From: Shouchella patagoniensis
GTDB taxonomy: Bacteria; Bacillota; Bacilli; Bacillales; Bacillaceae_D
DNA length: 64,000 nucleotides
Direction: 5' to 3'
Assembly: GCF_002019705.1 (NCBI RefSeq)
Contig: NZ_KV917377.1
Span: 3,160,565-3,224,564 of the forward strand
Positions within the stretch are counted from its first letter, which is position 1. Each line of letters starts with the position of its first letter. The translations under genes were made by a program, and so were the position numbers. Under the pieces are notes generated by a model. The model searched no databases. It was not told where the DNA came from and worked only from the letters and a program-made list of their open reading frames with translations. This document shows, piece by piece, positions 29,649-39,551 of the stretch.

Positions 29649-29828
29649 GTATATAACGTAAATAAAGAAAATTGAGTGAATATCCATATTTCCCAACATG
29701 ACAGCCAACTTTTTTGAATTTAGATTAGCGCTCATCATTCACCATGGATTCATTCTCTCCTATTTTTATTAAAAAATAAAGTTCTAATAAATTTAGTGAT
29801 TTCAATGAAAGATTAGGAATTAGTGGAC

Positions 29829-29925
29829 GGCATACATGTAGACTCCTGCGGGAGAAAAGACGAAGATGAGAATAACAGCATAGCTGTGAGGCTCATCCGT
29901 CGCCCGCGGAAAGCGGAGTGTATGC
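29829..29925. repeat. ~97-base imperfect hairpin, probable dispersed intergenic repeat
   Basis: Nested complementary blocks run the full length: CGGCATACA...ACTCC at the left against GGAGTGTATGCCG at the right; CTGCGGG against CCCGCGG; GACG..GATGAG against CTCATCCGTC; and ACAGC-ATA-GCTGT at the tip. It is GC-rich compared with its AT-rich flanks. Similar CTCCTGCGGG...GCCCGCGGAAAGCGGAG elements are common between genes of alkaliphilic Bacillus species (recollection). Small frames on both strands are artefacts of its symmetry. Confidence 0.65.
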
Positions 29926-30005
29926 CGGGAGCGAGGACAAGCGCAAAAGCCATCGTCTATGCGCTCATAAGTAAAAGGTTTTTCGAAGGTCTCAGGAATG
30001 ATCAT

Positions 30006-31346
30006 TTAAAATAATAAGAAGGCGATTGGTGTAACTAAAATGAATGTAAGGACAACTCTTATAAACCAAATAATGACCATTTTACCGATGCTAAGCTTAA
30101 TTTCAGTGGCAAGAATACAAGGAATAACAGCAGAGAAAAACAGGACAGAGGAAACGGACATCACGGCAATAATAAAACGGGTGATGATGTCTGCTTCGAC
30201 AACGAGTAAAGCTGGTAAGAAGATTTCAGAAATTGAAATGGCAGCAGCTTTTGCGGCGAGCATTGGGTCAGGCAATTGTAAGAGTGCAGTGATTGGATAA
30301 AATACATACCCGGCATAGTCAAATACTGGTGTGAATGTAGCAAGAACAAGACCAAGCAAGCCAATCGACATGATTGTCGGTAGGATACTCATCGTCATTA
30401 ACAACCCATCTTTTAAACTTTTAGTGGCTTCTTTAACGAAAGAACTGCTTGTAGCAGCTGTTTCAATTCCTTCGCTCCAGCCCTTTTTTATTCTTGTTGA
30501 AAACCCTAGTTTTTTAAGTTCTTCTGTTTGATGCGTTGCACCTGGATAATAGTCATCCTTCATTGAACAAAGAGGCCACATTCGGGCAGTAATAGCTGTT
30601 ACAGCAAAGGTAACGGAGAATGAAACAATAAAGTAAATTGTCCAGACTGACATCAAGTCAAGTGTATTTGCAATTACGACCATAAAAGTAACTGATACGG
30701 TTGAAAAGCCTGTGGCAATAATAGCCGCGTCTCGGAAAGAATAAATGCCTTGTTTATACAAGGAATTGGTTACAAGTAAACCAACGGAATAGCTTCCTGC
30801 AAAAGATGCTATAGCGTCAAGGGAAGAGCGTCCTGGTGTTCTGAAAATGGGTCTCATAATTGGTTCCATTATATTGCCGAGAAATTCAAGCAACCCATAG
30901 CCAATTAAAACAGTAAGAAAGATTGCACCAATTGGAACGAGGAGACTAACTGGTGTAATTAAGGAATTAATTAAAAAAGGACCCATATCAGGAGCGAAGA
31001 GCCAGGTTGGTCCGATACCGAATAGAATAAGGGCGCCAATTATAAAACCAAGTATTTTAAAAATAGATAAGACAAAATTGGTAGCTGATTTATTCCATTT
31101 CTTTGTATAAAACGGATGAATGGCTCCAAGTAAAAGGATGATAAAAATGTATACGGTAACAGCCGTACTTGCTTGGCGTAAAAATGTGACTAAATGGTCG
31201 AGGGGAATAGAGCTCTTTTCAGCAATTGTAATAGGGACAAAAAACATAAAAATGCCAAGTAAACTAAAAAAGATAAACTTAGCAATTGCCCATGGCGAGC
31301 GAGTTTTGTCTTGTTCATTCTGTGAGTGTACGTCTGGTTGGTTCAT
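30006..31346 (-). CDS. YjiH-family transporter-like membrane protein (nucleoside-recognition GATE domain)
   Basis: 446 residues with about ten membrane segments. Two Gate-like regions are visible: GYGLLEFLGNIMEPIMRPIF with SSLDAIASFAGSYSVG, and a second near the C-terminus (AAKAAAISISEIFLPALLVV). The pattern matches YjiH/YuiF-type proteins, whose substrates are poorly known. It is divergent from hutI, so it may import histidine, urocanate or a related imidazole. That assignment is by context only. Confidence 0.75.
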   Translation of the reverse strand: MNQPDVHSQNEQDKTRSPWAIAKFIFFSLLGIFMFFVPITIAEKSSIPLDHLVTFLRQASTAVTVYIFIILLLGAIHPFYTKKWNKSATNFVLSIFKILGFIIGALILFGIGPTWLFAPDMGPFLINSLITPVSLLVPIGAIFLTVLIGYGLLEFLGNIMEPIMRPIFRTPGRSSLDAIASFAGSYSVGLLVTNSLYKQGIYSFRDAAIIATGFSTVSVTFMVVIANTLDLMSVWTIYFIVSFSVTFAVTAITARMWPLCSMKDDYYPGATHQTEELKKLGFSTRIKKGWSEGIETAATSSSFVKEATKSLKDGLLMTMSILPTIMSIGLLGLVLATFTPVFDYAGYVFYPITALLQLPDPMLAAKAAAISISEIFLPALLVVEADIITRFIIAVMSVSSVLFFSAVIPCILATEIKLSIGKMVIIWFIRVVLTFILVTPIAFLLF

Positions 31347-31566
31347 AAAAGATTCCCCCTCTTCGTAAAATGGTATACAACAAATCTTTCTAGTAGTATA
31401 CGAAAAATTTTAAAGACAAAATAGATTTCTTTTATGGTTGGAATCGACGGTCCGGGGTAGAAAGAATCGTAGATCTGTGAAGGAAAACAAAGAAATGTGC
31501 TGTAACGATGGTGGAAGTTTTACGGTATCGTAGAATTTAGACTTAGAAGGAATGGGAGCTGATCGA

Positions 31567-32865
31567 ATGACGAGGAACGCAATGGTAATCCGTCATGCAA
31601 AGCAGGTACTAACGAGTCAGACAGAAATGCCGCTTACAGGAAAAGAAATGGAAGAAGGGCTCATTGTTATTGAAGATGGAGCGGTGTGGATTGAGGATGG
31701 TCAGATTTCAATGGTTGGAACGGATGCAACGGTGTGGGAGGCATATCAAGATAGTGGCGGAGAAGGGGCTGTTATACTCGACGCATCAAATCAAATTGTC
31801 ACACCAGGTCTTGTTGATCCACATACCCATTTGGTTTTTGCAGGGAGTCGCGAGGAAGAATTCGAAATGCGCTTACAAGGCTCTGCATACATGGATATCA
31901 TGAATGCAGGTGGAGGGATTCATAGCACGACACGCTCAACTGCGGCGGCAACTGAACAAGAATTGGAAGATCAGTCAAGAGAGCGGTTAAACGAATTCCT
32001 TCGGCACGGTGTGACGACAATTGAGGCTAAAAGTGGTTATGGCTTAACGTTGGAGAATGAAATGAAGCAACTACGAGTTGCAAAAAAATTAGATGAAAGC
32101 CATCCAATCGATATTGTTTCTACATTCATGGGGGCTCATGCAGTTCCTCTTGAATACAAGAACAACACAGATGATTTTGTCCAAATTGTTATAGAAGAGA
32201 TGATTCCGATTGTTGCAAAAGAAGGGTTAGCTGTTTTTAATGATGTTTTTTGTGAAAAGGGTGTTTTTACACCTGAACAATCAAAACAAATTTTAGAAGC
32301 GGGAAAGCAATATGGATTAATACCTAAAATTCATGCCGATGAAATTGTTTCATATGGTGGAGCAGAATTAGCAGCAGAAGTTGGGGCAATATCTGCGGAT
32401 CATTTGTTACAAGTATCAGATGAAGGAATAGAAAAAATGGCCAAGGCTGGTGTCATTGGAGTATTACTTCCAGCAACAGCATTTTTCTTATTAGAGTCAG
32501 CGGCTAATGCGCGGAAGATGATTAAGAAAGGTGTACCAGTGGCGTTGTCTACAGATCGTAATCCAGGTTCAAGCCCGACAGAGTCAATGCCTTTTGTAAT
32601 GAATTTAGCTTGTTTGACGATGGGAATGACACCAAAAGAAGTGATTAGTGCTGCAACGATCAATGCCGCATATGCAATTGGAAAGGCACAAGAAGTTGGT
32701 AGCTTGGAAGTGGGTAAAAAAGCGGACGTTGTTTTATGGAACGCTCCTAACTACACGTTTTTGCAATACCATGTTGGTGTAAACATGGTGGACACTGTGA
32801 TTAAGAATGGGGAAATCGTTGTTGAGAATCGAGTCGTTGTTCAGAGCGATGCCATCGCAAAATAG
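31567..32865 (+). CDS. hutI: Imidazolonepropionase
   Basis: 432 residues. It opens the ring of 4-imidazolone-5-propionate to give N-formimino-L-glutamate, the third step of histidine breakdown. Amidohydrolase motifs are clear: His86 and His88 in DPHTHLVFAG, HADEI near 260, and the catalytic Asp in STDRNPGSS near 325. The ATG at 31567 is 8 bases after GGGAG; the ATG at 31552 abuts AAGGA and is less likely. It lies before two urocanase genes but is separated from them by 376 bases. Confidence 0.94.
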   Translation: MTRNAMVIRHAKQVLTSQTEMPLTGKEMEEGLIVIEDGAVWIEDGQISMVGTDATVWEAYQDSGGEGAVILDASNQIVTPGLVDPHTHLVFAGSREEEFEMRLQGSAYMDIMNAGGGIHSTTRSTAAATEQELEDQSRERLNEFLRHGVTTIEAKSGYGLTLENEMKQLRVAKKLDESHPIDIVSTFMGAHAVPLEYKNNTDDFVQIVIEEMIPIVAKEGLAVFNDVFCEKGVFTPEQSKQILEAGKQYGLIPKIHADEIVSYGGAELAAEVGAISADHLLQVSDEGIEKMAKAGVIGVLLPATAFFLLESAANARKMIKKGVPVALSTDRNPGSSPTESMPFVMNLACLTMGMTPKEVISAATINAAYAIGKAQEVGSLEVGKKADVVLWNAPNYTFLQYHVGVNMVDTVIKNGEIVVENRVVVQSDAIAK

Positions 32866-33241
32866 AATAGTAGAATATCTACCTTTATTAAAGAACGATC
32901 CAGCAAATCATTAAATCTATTCCTATATGAATTTCAAGGAATTCAATTCATGCTCGCCGAAATGATTATAGATGTCAAACTAGTGAGAACAAATACGGAA
33001 TTTACCATATGTCTAAAAGATATAAAAGCTAGCGCTTGCTACTAGAAGCTTTTACGGAATATGCTATTTGATTTTTAGGTGTTAAATTGAGTTTTTCAAA
33101 AAGCGATCTGGTGCATATCTGATTGAACGAATCGATTGGAATCAGTGTTTTCTTAAAATTTATGAAGACCAAACGCGCAAAAGATTGTCATTGTTTAAGC
33201 AATGCTAAGATCGATAAAACATGTCCAGGAGGGATAAGGTT
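32866..33241 (+). other. Non-coding spacer between hutI and hutU
   Basis: No gene is seen. It contains an imperfect hairpin, AAAAGCT (33024-33030) with AGCTTTT (33047-33053), and inside it TAGC-GCTT-GCTA. This could end the hutI transcript or act as an attenuator. AGGAGGG at about 33228 is the ribosome site of hutU. No recognisable HutP-type site or cre was found. Confidence 0.4.
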
Positions 33242-34909
33242 ATGACGAATCAATTAAATCAGCGTGTTATTCGAGCGGAACGTGGTAAAGATCTTACATG
33301 TAAAGGATGGGAACAGGAAGCTGCCTTACGTATGTTAATGAATAATCTTGACCCGGAAGTGGCGGAGAATCCTGATGAGCTTGTTGTTTATGGTGGAATT
33401 GGAAAAGCCGTACGGAATTGGGAGTGCTTTGATGCGATTGTGGCATCGCTGAAAGATTTAGAGAATGATGAAACGTTACTTGTGCAATCTGGCAAGCCTG
33501 TGGGTATTTTTCGTACTCAAGAAGCAGCGCCTCGCGTTCTAATTGCTAATTCAAATCTTGTACCTGCTTGGGCGAATTGGAAACACTTTTATGAGCTTGA
33601 AGACAAAGGCTTAATGATGTACGGACAGATGACAGCGGGGAGCTGGATTTATATTGGTGCTCAAGGAATTTTACAAGGAACTTACTTAAGCTTCATTGAA
33701 GCTGCAAAAAAGGCGTTCGGACGACCAGATTTAACGGGTAAATTTATTCTGACTGGCGGCATGGGTGGAATGAGCGGTGCCCAACCATTAGCAGGTAAAA
33801 TGGCAAAAGGCGTTATTCTTGTTGTTGAAGTTGAAAAAAGCAGGATCGAACGAAAGATTAAAGAAGGATATTGCGATTATTTAGCCGAGGATCTAGACGA
33901 AGCGCTCAAGATGGTTGAAGAGTTCACAAAGCAAGGCACTCCAGCATCGATTGGTCTTGTTGGCAATTGTGCCGATGTACTGCCGGAACTTGTACAGCGC
34001 GGAATCACGCCAGATATCGTAACCGATCAAACAAGTGCCCATGATCCAGTGAATGGGTATGTGCCGAATGGAATGAGCTTAGATGAGGCATACGCCCTTA
34101 GAAAATCAGATGTAAAGTCTTACGAACAAAAAGCCATTGCGGCAATGGGTGCCCATGTTCAAGCGATGCTGGATCTTCAGAAAGCAGGGGCGGAAACGTT
34201 TGATTATGGCAATAATATTCGCGCTTATGCCAAACAAGCTGGTGTACAAAACGCATTTGATTTTCCTGGATTTGTTCCGGCGTACATCCGTCCACTTTTT
34301 TGCGAAGGAAAAGGGCCTTTTCGCTGGGCAGCTTTATCTGGTAACCCAGAAGATATTTATAAAACAGATCAAGTGGCGATGGAAATGTTTAAAGAAGATG
34401 AAGCGCTTGTTAATTGGATTGAAATGGCACAGAAGATGGTTAAATGGCAAGGTCTTCCGGCGAGAATTTGTTGGCTTGGATATGGTGATCGGGACCGATT
34501 TGCTTTGAAAATTAATGAAATGGTTGCAACTGGTGAACTGGAAGCACCGATTGTTTTTGGACGTGATCACCTTGATTGTGGCTCGGTCGCATCACCAAAC
34601 CGTGAAACTGAATCTATGAAAGACGGTAGTGATGCAGTTGCCGATTGGCCAATTCTTAATGCCCTTGTTAATACAGCAGGTGGTGCAAGTTGGGTTAGTG
34701 TTCATCAAGGAGGTGGCGTTGGCATGGGGTACTCATTGCATGCAGGACAAGTCATTGTTGCGGATGGCAGTGAAGCAGCGAAAGAACGAATTGAACGTGT
34801 GCTCGTGTCAGATCCAGGGATGGGCATTGTGCGCCATGCAGATGCTGGTTACAGCAAAGCGATAAAAGTGGCTCAAGAAAAAAATGTCCATATTCCGATG
34901 CAGGAATAA
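33242..34909 (+). CDS. hutU: Urocanate hydratase
   Basis: 555 residues. It hydrates urocanate to 4-imidazolone-5-propionate using tightly bound NAD+ as an electrophile. The active-site cysteine is Cys410 in the signature QGLPARICW, the same number as in P. putida urocanase. The NAD region ([12 protein letters not shown] near 178-190) and the invariant [16 protein letters not shown] segment are intact. The ATG at 33242 lies 8 bases after AGGAGG; an upstream ATG at 33221 would place the ribosome site inside the gene. This is the canonical copy of two. Confidence 0.95.
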   Translation: MTNQLNQRVIRAERGKDLTCKGWEQEAALRMLMNNLDPEVAENPDELVVYGGIGKAVRNWECFDAIVASLKDLENDETLLVQSGKPVGIFRTQEAAPRVLIANSNLVPAWANWKHFYELEDKGLMMYGQMTAGSWIYIGAQGILQGTYLSFIEAAKKAFGRPDLTGKFILTGGMGGMSGAQPLAGKMAKGVILVVEVEKSRIERKIKEGYCDYLAEDLDEALKMVEEFTKQGTPASIGLVGNCADVLPELVQRGITPDIVTDQTSAHDPVNGYVPNGMSLDEAYALRKSDVKSYEQKAIAAMGAHVQAMLDLQKAGAETFDYGNNIRAYAKQAGVQNAFDFPGFVPAYIRPLFCEGKGPFRWAALSGNPEDIYKTDQVAMEMFKEDEALVNWIEMAQKMVKWQGLPARICWLGYGDRDRFALKINEMVATGELEAPIVFGRDHLDCGSVASPNRETESMKDGSDAVADWPILNALVNTAGGASWVSVHQGGGVGMGYSLHAGQVIVADGSEAAKERIERVLVSDPGMGIVRHADAGYSKAIKVAQEKNVHIPMQE

Positions 34910-34980
34910 TGAAAAGAGAGGGACCACTTGGCTCCTCTCTTTCATCGATTTTTATTAGGTGTTGCAAGGAGTTGGATAAG

Positions 34981-36627
34981 ATGGATGTGCAAGCATTGCG
35001 TTCTCCTATAGGAACGGAGAAAACGTGTAAGACTTGGGAAATTGAAGCGTTAAAGCGACTGTTATTAAACTGCTTAGACCCCCATTTAGCACAGGATAGT
35101 GAACAGATGATTGTGTATGGAGGAACGGGAAAAGCAGTGAGGAATAAATCTGCGTTTCAAGCAATCATAAAGGAATTGGAAACATTAGCTGGTGATGAGA
35201 CACTACTTATTCAATCAGGTAAGCCAGTTGGTAAGTTTCGTACCTTTGCTAGTTTCCCACGTATTGTTGCATCTAGTTCTATGCTCGTCCCAACAGCCGC
35301 CAACTGGGAGACGTTTAATGAATTGGAATTAAAGGGGTTGACAAGTTATGGTCAATCAACAGCTGCTGCTTGGGCTTATATTGGTGTGCAAGGTATTTTG
35401 CAAACGACGTTTGAGACGATGGGAGAAATCGCAGAGCGGCATTTTTGTGGAAAGTTAAATGGGCGGATTGTCTTAACGTCCGGGCTGGGCGCAATGGGAG
35501 CAGCCCAGCCATTATCTGTCACAATGCATGGCGGTGTAGCAGTTGTTGTCGAAGCGGACAAACAAAAAATAACAAAATCAATTTTAAATAATTACTGCGA
35601 TGTTGTCGCGGAGTCTCTTTGTGAAGCAATTGATTTAGCGGAGGAAGCGGCGAAGAAAGAACAGCCTTTGTCAATCGCTTTGCATGGTCATGCAGGTGAT
35701 GTTTACATGGAGTGCGTGAAGAGAGTGTGGATTCCTGATATCGTTACGGATCAGACCGCCGCTCATGACTTATTAAATGGCTACATCCCATCAGGGTTAA
35801 GTATCAAACAAGCGAATCATATTCGAACTAAAAAACCAAAGGACTATTTATCTCTTGCTGGTGTTTCTGTGGTGGCACAAGTGCGGGCAATGAGGTTATT
35901 GCAGCAAGCTGGCGGTGTTGTCTTTGAATATGGAAATAACTTACGCTGGCAAGCCGAACAATATGGAAGCAAAGATGCTAGACTCTTACCTGGCTTTACT
36001 GCGGAATACATTCGACCGCTTTATAGTGAAGGGAGAGGACCTTGTCGTTGGATTGCTTTATCAGGCAATCCGGAAGATATTTATAAAATTGATGAATACA
36101 TTCTTAGCTACTTTCAAGCAGATAAACGTGTATGTCGCTGGATCGAGTGTGTTCAAGAAAGCATCCACTTTAATGGATTACCGGCAAGAGCATGTTGGTT
36201 AAATTATGAGGAACGTGCTTTGCTTGCTGAAGCTGTTAATCAAATGGTCGCAGTAGGTGTTTTGGAAGCACCAATCGCTTTCACAAGAGATCATTCTGAA
36301 GGTAGTTCGATGGCTGCACCAACACGAGAAACAGAAGCAATGAAAGATGGTAGTGGCGCTGTTGCCGATTGGCCGATTTTAAATGCGCTACTGAATGCAA
36401 GTAGTGGGGCTTCAATGGTTAGTGTTCAACATGGTGGGGGTGTTGGCATTGGTCATTCCATTCATTCGGGGATGACTGCTGTGGCAGATGGAACATTCTC
36501 TGCTTCAAAACGACTGGAACATGTCATGAACGCAGACGCGGGTTTAAATGTTATTCGTCACGCCGATGCAGGGTATGAGAGTGCGAAGCGGTCAGTTAGG
36601 GCGTTTGGTCTAAAAAAGCCACTTTAA
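34981..36627 (+). CDS. Diverged urocanate hydratase paralog (possible thiourocanate hydratase)
   Basis: 548 residues, clearly homologous over its whole length to the preceding hutU. It retains the active-site cysteine (Cys405 in NGLPARACW) and an NAD region (SGLGAMGAAQP). However, the segment that is [16 protein letters not shown] in hutU is RDHSEGSSMAAPTRET here, a change next to the substrate-binding part of the fold. This suggests a different substrate. Urocanase homologs that hydrate thiourocanate are known in ergothioneine breakdown. ATG at 34981 follows AAGGAG by 9 bases. Gene begins 71 bases after hutU. Confidence 0.85.
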   Translation: MDVQALRSPIGTEKTCKTWEIEALKRLLLNCLDPHLAQDSEQMIVYGGTGKAVRNKSAFQAIIKELETLAGDETLLIQSGKPVGKFRTFASFPRIVASSSMLVPTAANWETFNELELKGLTSYGQSTAAAWAYIGVQGILQTTFETMGEIAERHFCGKLNGRIVLTSGLGAMGAAQPLSVTMHGGVAVVVEADKQKITKSILNNYCDVVAESLCEAIDLAEEAAKKEQPLSIALHGHAGDVYMECVKRVWIPDIVTDQTAAHDLLNGYIPSGLSIKQANHIRTKKPKDYLSLAGVSVVAQVRAMRLLQQAGGVVFEYGNNLRWQAEQYGSKDARLLPGFTAEYIRPLYSEGRGPCRWIALSGNPEDIYKIDEYILSYFQADKRVCRWIECVQESIHFNGLPARACWLNYEERALLAEAVNQMVAVGVLEAPIAFTRDHSEGSSMAAPTRETEAMKDGSGAVADWPILNALLNASSGASMVSVQHGGGVGIGHSIHSGMTAVADGTFSASKRLEHVMNADAGLNVIRHADAGYESAKRSVRAFGLKKPL

Positions 36628-36677
36628 GAGAAAGAGTAAGGGGTTGCGTCGTCACACTATATGAGGAGGAGACATTT

Positions 36678-38267
36678 ATGAAGCTACTTTTCCTTTCAGA
36701 CGATTCGAATAATGAAGAACTTGTACAACCGTTGTGTTTAGTTGCTAACCAACTTCAAGCAACGCTTGATTGTTTACCTATTGCAAAGGATAAGCAATCT
36801 TGCGGGGGAATTGAGTGTTATGATGCAGTATTTGTTGATATTGATATGGATTCAGTTCATGTGAGTTCAAGTCGCAACTTCATTACGCGTATAAATAAAG
36901 ACTATCCAGCCATTTGTTTAATTGTTATGCAAAATGAGTTTCGGGCAAGTGAGGTAAGGGCATGGTTTAAAGCAGGTGTCTTTGACGTCCTTGAAAAACC
37001 ACTTGATGAAACTATTCTTTATGAATTAATGAATGAAATCAGTAGTCAGCAAAGAGATAAAGCGATTGTTAGACAACCAGGGAAAGCAAAAGCAGAGTGG
37101 ATGAAGCGTGGCTTCGTTTATGACCTCATTTTTGGTGCAACGAAGCACGCCAAAGAAATCTGGGATCGCAGTAAACAATGTGGATTATCGAATACACCAA
37201 CGACTGTTTTGATTGCGTCGATTGATCGATATAAAACATTGATTAAACAAAAGAGTCCAAAGTGGGCTCAATCATTACAGAGCGAATGTACAAAGGCAAT
37301 CCAAGTTGGTTTAAATGAACAAGGTTTGACGGGAATTCAAGCTATTGTTGATAAAGATAAATTGGCTATCCTTTTGCCATGTCAGTACGAAGATGATATA
37401 AAACATATCGCTCGTTTGCTTCAATATGGAATACAGCAACGAACAGGATATACGGTCACAGTGGGGATCGGTAATCACTATGAAGACCCACGTAATTTAT
37501 ATGCATCGTATAAGGAAGCATGGCAAGCTCAAGCCAATAAGTTTTATGTTGGCAAAAACAAAGTTATTCATTACACGGACATAGACAATTTATACGAAAA
37601 ACCAACGCTAGTGCCGTATGAGAAGCTAGATGTGGTTTCACAGTTGCTAAGGCGTGGTGAACTTGATCAAGGAAAGTCTGAACTGCAACAAATACGTGCA
37701 TTCTTATTTACTAATTGCAGGATCGAACAAGATGTACTTCATTTGCAAGTAACCGATATTTTAAATTCCTTGCTACGAGCTGCATTAAATAATGGGTGTC
37801 ATCCTGATATGATGCAAACGGTATACAGCAAGTTTATGGATCAACTAAAAGAAACAGCTGATATCTATGATATTGAGAAGTGGTTTGTAGAAATGATCGA
37901 GAACATCTTATTTAATATTCACCGCTTTAATAATGAGAAAATGCTGCGCCCAATTCAACAAGCCGTTCAGTATATTGAAGATACGTATAATCAACCAATT
38001 AGTTTAGAAGAAGTAGCAGATCATGTGAGATTGAGCGCGAATTATTTTAGCAATACATTTAAGAAAACAATGGGGCTCCCGTTTGTGAAGTACCTTGCAA
38101 AAATTCGTGTAGAAAGAGCAAAGCCATTATTACATGATTTAGATTACACGGTTTATCAAGTTGCTAGTGAAGTTGGGTATACTGATTCTCGTTATTTTAG
38201 TCGTGTTTTTAAGTCATTTGAAGGTAAAACGCCGAGTGAGTACCGCAATGCTCGGTTAGTAAAGTAA
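36678..38267 (+). CDS. YesN-like response regulator with AraC-type DNA-binding domain
   Basis: 529 residues: an N-terminal receiver-like domain (LFLSDDSNNEE, Asp in VFVDIDMD near 54-56, Lys in LEKPLDE near 115), a long middle region, and two AraC-type helix-turn-helix motifs at about 430-525 (ISLEEVADHVRLSANYFSNTF...GKTPSEYR). The receiver lacks a clear Ser/Thr switch, so phosphorylation is uncertain. No histidine kinase lies nearby. AGGAGG precedes the ATG. It probably regulates the surrounding imidazole-degradation genes. Confidence 0.83.
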   Translation: MKLLFLSDDSNNEELVQPLCLVANQLQATLDCLPIAKDKQSCGGIECYDAVFVDIDMDSVHVSSSRNFITRINKDYPAICLIVMQNEFRASEVRAWFKAGVFDVLEKPLDETILYELMNEISSQQRDKAIVRQPGKAKAEWMKRGFVYDLIFGATKHAKEIWDRSKQCGLSNTPTTVLIASIDRYKTLIKQKSPKWAQSLQSECTKAIQVGLNEQGLTGIQAIVDKDKLAILLPCQYEDDIKHIARLLQYGIQQRTGYTVTVGIGNHYEDPRNLYASYKEAWQAQANKFYVGKNKVIHYTDIDNLYEKPTLVPYEKLDVVSQLLRRGELDQGKSELQQIRAFLFTNCRIEQDVLHLQVTDILNSLLRAALNNGCHPDMMQTVYSKFMDQLKETADIYDIEKWFVEMIENILFNIHRFNNEKMLRPIQQAVQYIEDTYNQPISLEEVADHVRLSANYFSNTFKKTMGLPFVKYLAKIRVERAKPLLHDLDYTVYQVASEVGYTDSRYFSRVFKSFEGKTPSEYRNARLVK

Positions 38268-38279
38268 GGAGGCAAAACA

Positions 38280-39536
38280 ATGGAAAAGGTAAAGCTACAT
38301 ATTAATAGGGAGCGGTTGAAACAATCAATTGCAACACTTGGAGCGATTGGTATGAATGCCCAAGGCGGACTTGATCGAACCACGTTTACAGAGGTTGAGC
38401 TAAAGGCCAGAGAATGGTTAAAAGCAGAGCTTGAAAATCTAGGTCTGAATGTACATGTAGACGAGGCTGCTAATATTTGGGGCAAGCGGCCAGGAGAAAA
38501 AGCGTTACAAAGCATTGTGTTTGGCTCTCATATTGACACTGTGCCAAATGGAGGAAAATATGATGGTGCTCTAGGCGTATTAATTGCAGTCGAAATTATG
38601 AAAGTTCTTCAAGAAAAAGGCGTAAAAACACAGCATCCATTCGAATTGATTTCATTTAGTGCTGAAGAGCCTAATCCGTTTGGATTATCGACTTTTGGAA
38701 GTAGGGCGATCTCTGGTAAGTTAACAGGTAGTGACTTACTTGGTGTACAAGATCATGAGGGAACACTTATTACAGATGCGTTAACTGCAGCAGGTGGTAA
38801 TCCAGACCAGTTCCAGTTATGTGTGAGAGGGAAGGATGAGTTTGCTGCTTATGTGGAAGTCCATATTGAACAAGGGAAACGTTTATTAAATGCAAACATT
38901 CCTGTAGGTATCGTGACCGCAATTACTGGTATTTACCGTGAAGAAGTGCAGATAAAAGGAGTTGCAAACCATGCTGGGACAACATTAATGGAAGATCGGA
39001 TGGATGCTCTTGTAGCAGCGGCGAGCTTAATTGGCGCTCTCGAAGACATTTGTGCCTCGTATCCAGCAAAAGAACTTGTGGGCACAATCGGGAAAATTGA
39101 TGCTTATCCTAATTCGGCAAATATCATCCCTGGTGAAGTTATACTTGCTGTTGAAATTAGAGGTGAAACACAGGAACAAATTGCAGCTGCAAGGCAACTA
39201 TGGGACAAACAAAAAGCCACCGTCGTTCAGAAACGAGGCGTAACGCTCGAGGCGACGACTAAACTTAACCAAGCACCAGCGCAAATGAGTGAAACAGTAA
39301 TGGAAGCTTGCGAACAAGGAACGAGGCAACTTGGTCTTACCTCCATGAGACTAGGTAGCATGGCGGGGCATGATGCTGCTCATATGGCTTCATTAACAAA
39401 ATCAGGGATGATCTTTGTACCTAGCCTTGAGGGGAAAAGCCATTGTCCGGAAGAAGAAAGTCGGATAAGTGATATCGAAAAAGTCGCAAATGTTTTATTA
39501 CAAACGCTATTAACATTGGATGAACAAGAAGGATAA
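38280..39536 (+). CDS. M20-family Zn hydrolase, N-carbamoyl-L-amino-acid/allantoate amidohydrolase type
   Basis: 418 residues. Metal ligands and catalytic groups of the AllC/HyuC branch are visible: His84 and Asp86 in GSHIDTVPNGGKYDGALG with Asp95 bridging, Glu129/Glu130 in SAEEPNPFG, and His in AGHDAAHMA. It also has the dimerisation-domain signature EVHIEQGKRL. It would hydrolyse an N-carbamoyl amino acid or ureido acid. Beside a urocanase paralog, N-carbamoyl-L-glutamate is an attractive substrate (inference). AAGGAGG precedes the ATG 13 bases after the regulator stop. Confidence 0.88.
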   Translation: MEKVKLHINRERLKQSIATLGAIGMNAQGGLDRTTFTEVELKAREWLKAELENLGLNVHVDEAANIWGKRPGEKALQSIVFGSHIDTVPNGGKYDGALGVLIAVEIMKVLQEKGVKTQHPFELISFSAEEPNPFGLSTFGSRAISGKLTGSDLLGVQDHEGTLITDALTAAGGNPDQFQLCVRGKDEFAAYVEVHIEQGKRLLNANIPVGIVTAITGIYREEVQIKGVANHAGTTLMEDRMDALVAAASLIGALEDICASYPAKELVGTIGKIDAYPNSANIIPGEVILAVEIRGETQEQIAAARQLWDKQKATVVQKRGVTLEATTKLNQAPAQMSETVMEACEQGTRQLGLTSMRLGSMAGHDAAHMASLTKSGMIFVPSLEGKSHCPEEESRISDIEKVANVLLQTLLTLDEQEG

Positions 39537-39551
39537 AGAGAGGGGTACGAA

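Noticed and set aside
29725-29745. A six-codon frame (MVNDER) after AGGAGAG upstream of the receptor
   Set aside because: Too short to support as a gene; the good ribosome site may be a remnant. A second start in the same place gives only four codons.
28196-30005. A prophage around the AimR-like gene
   Set aside because: No integrase, portal, capsid, tail or lysis genes are seen on either side; the neighbours are metabolic genes.
29820-30014. 61- and 63-codon frames on opposite strands
   Set aside because: Both lie on the long hairpin repeat at 29829-29925 and are explained by its symmetry.
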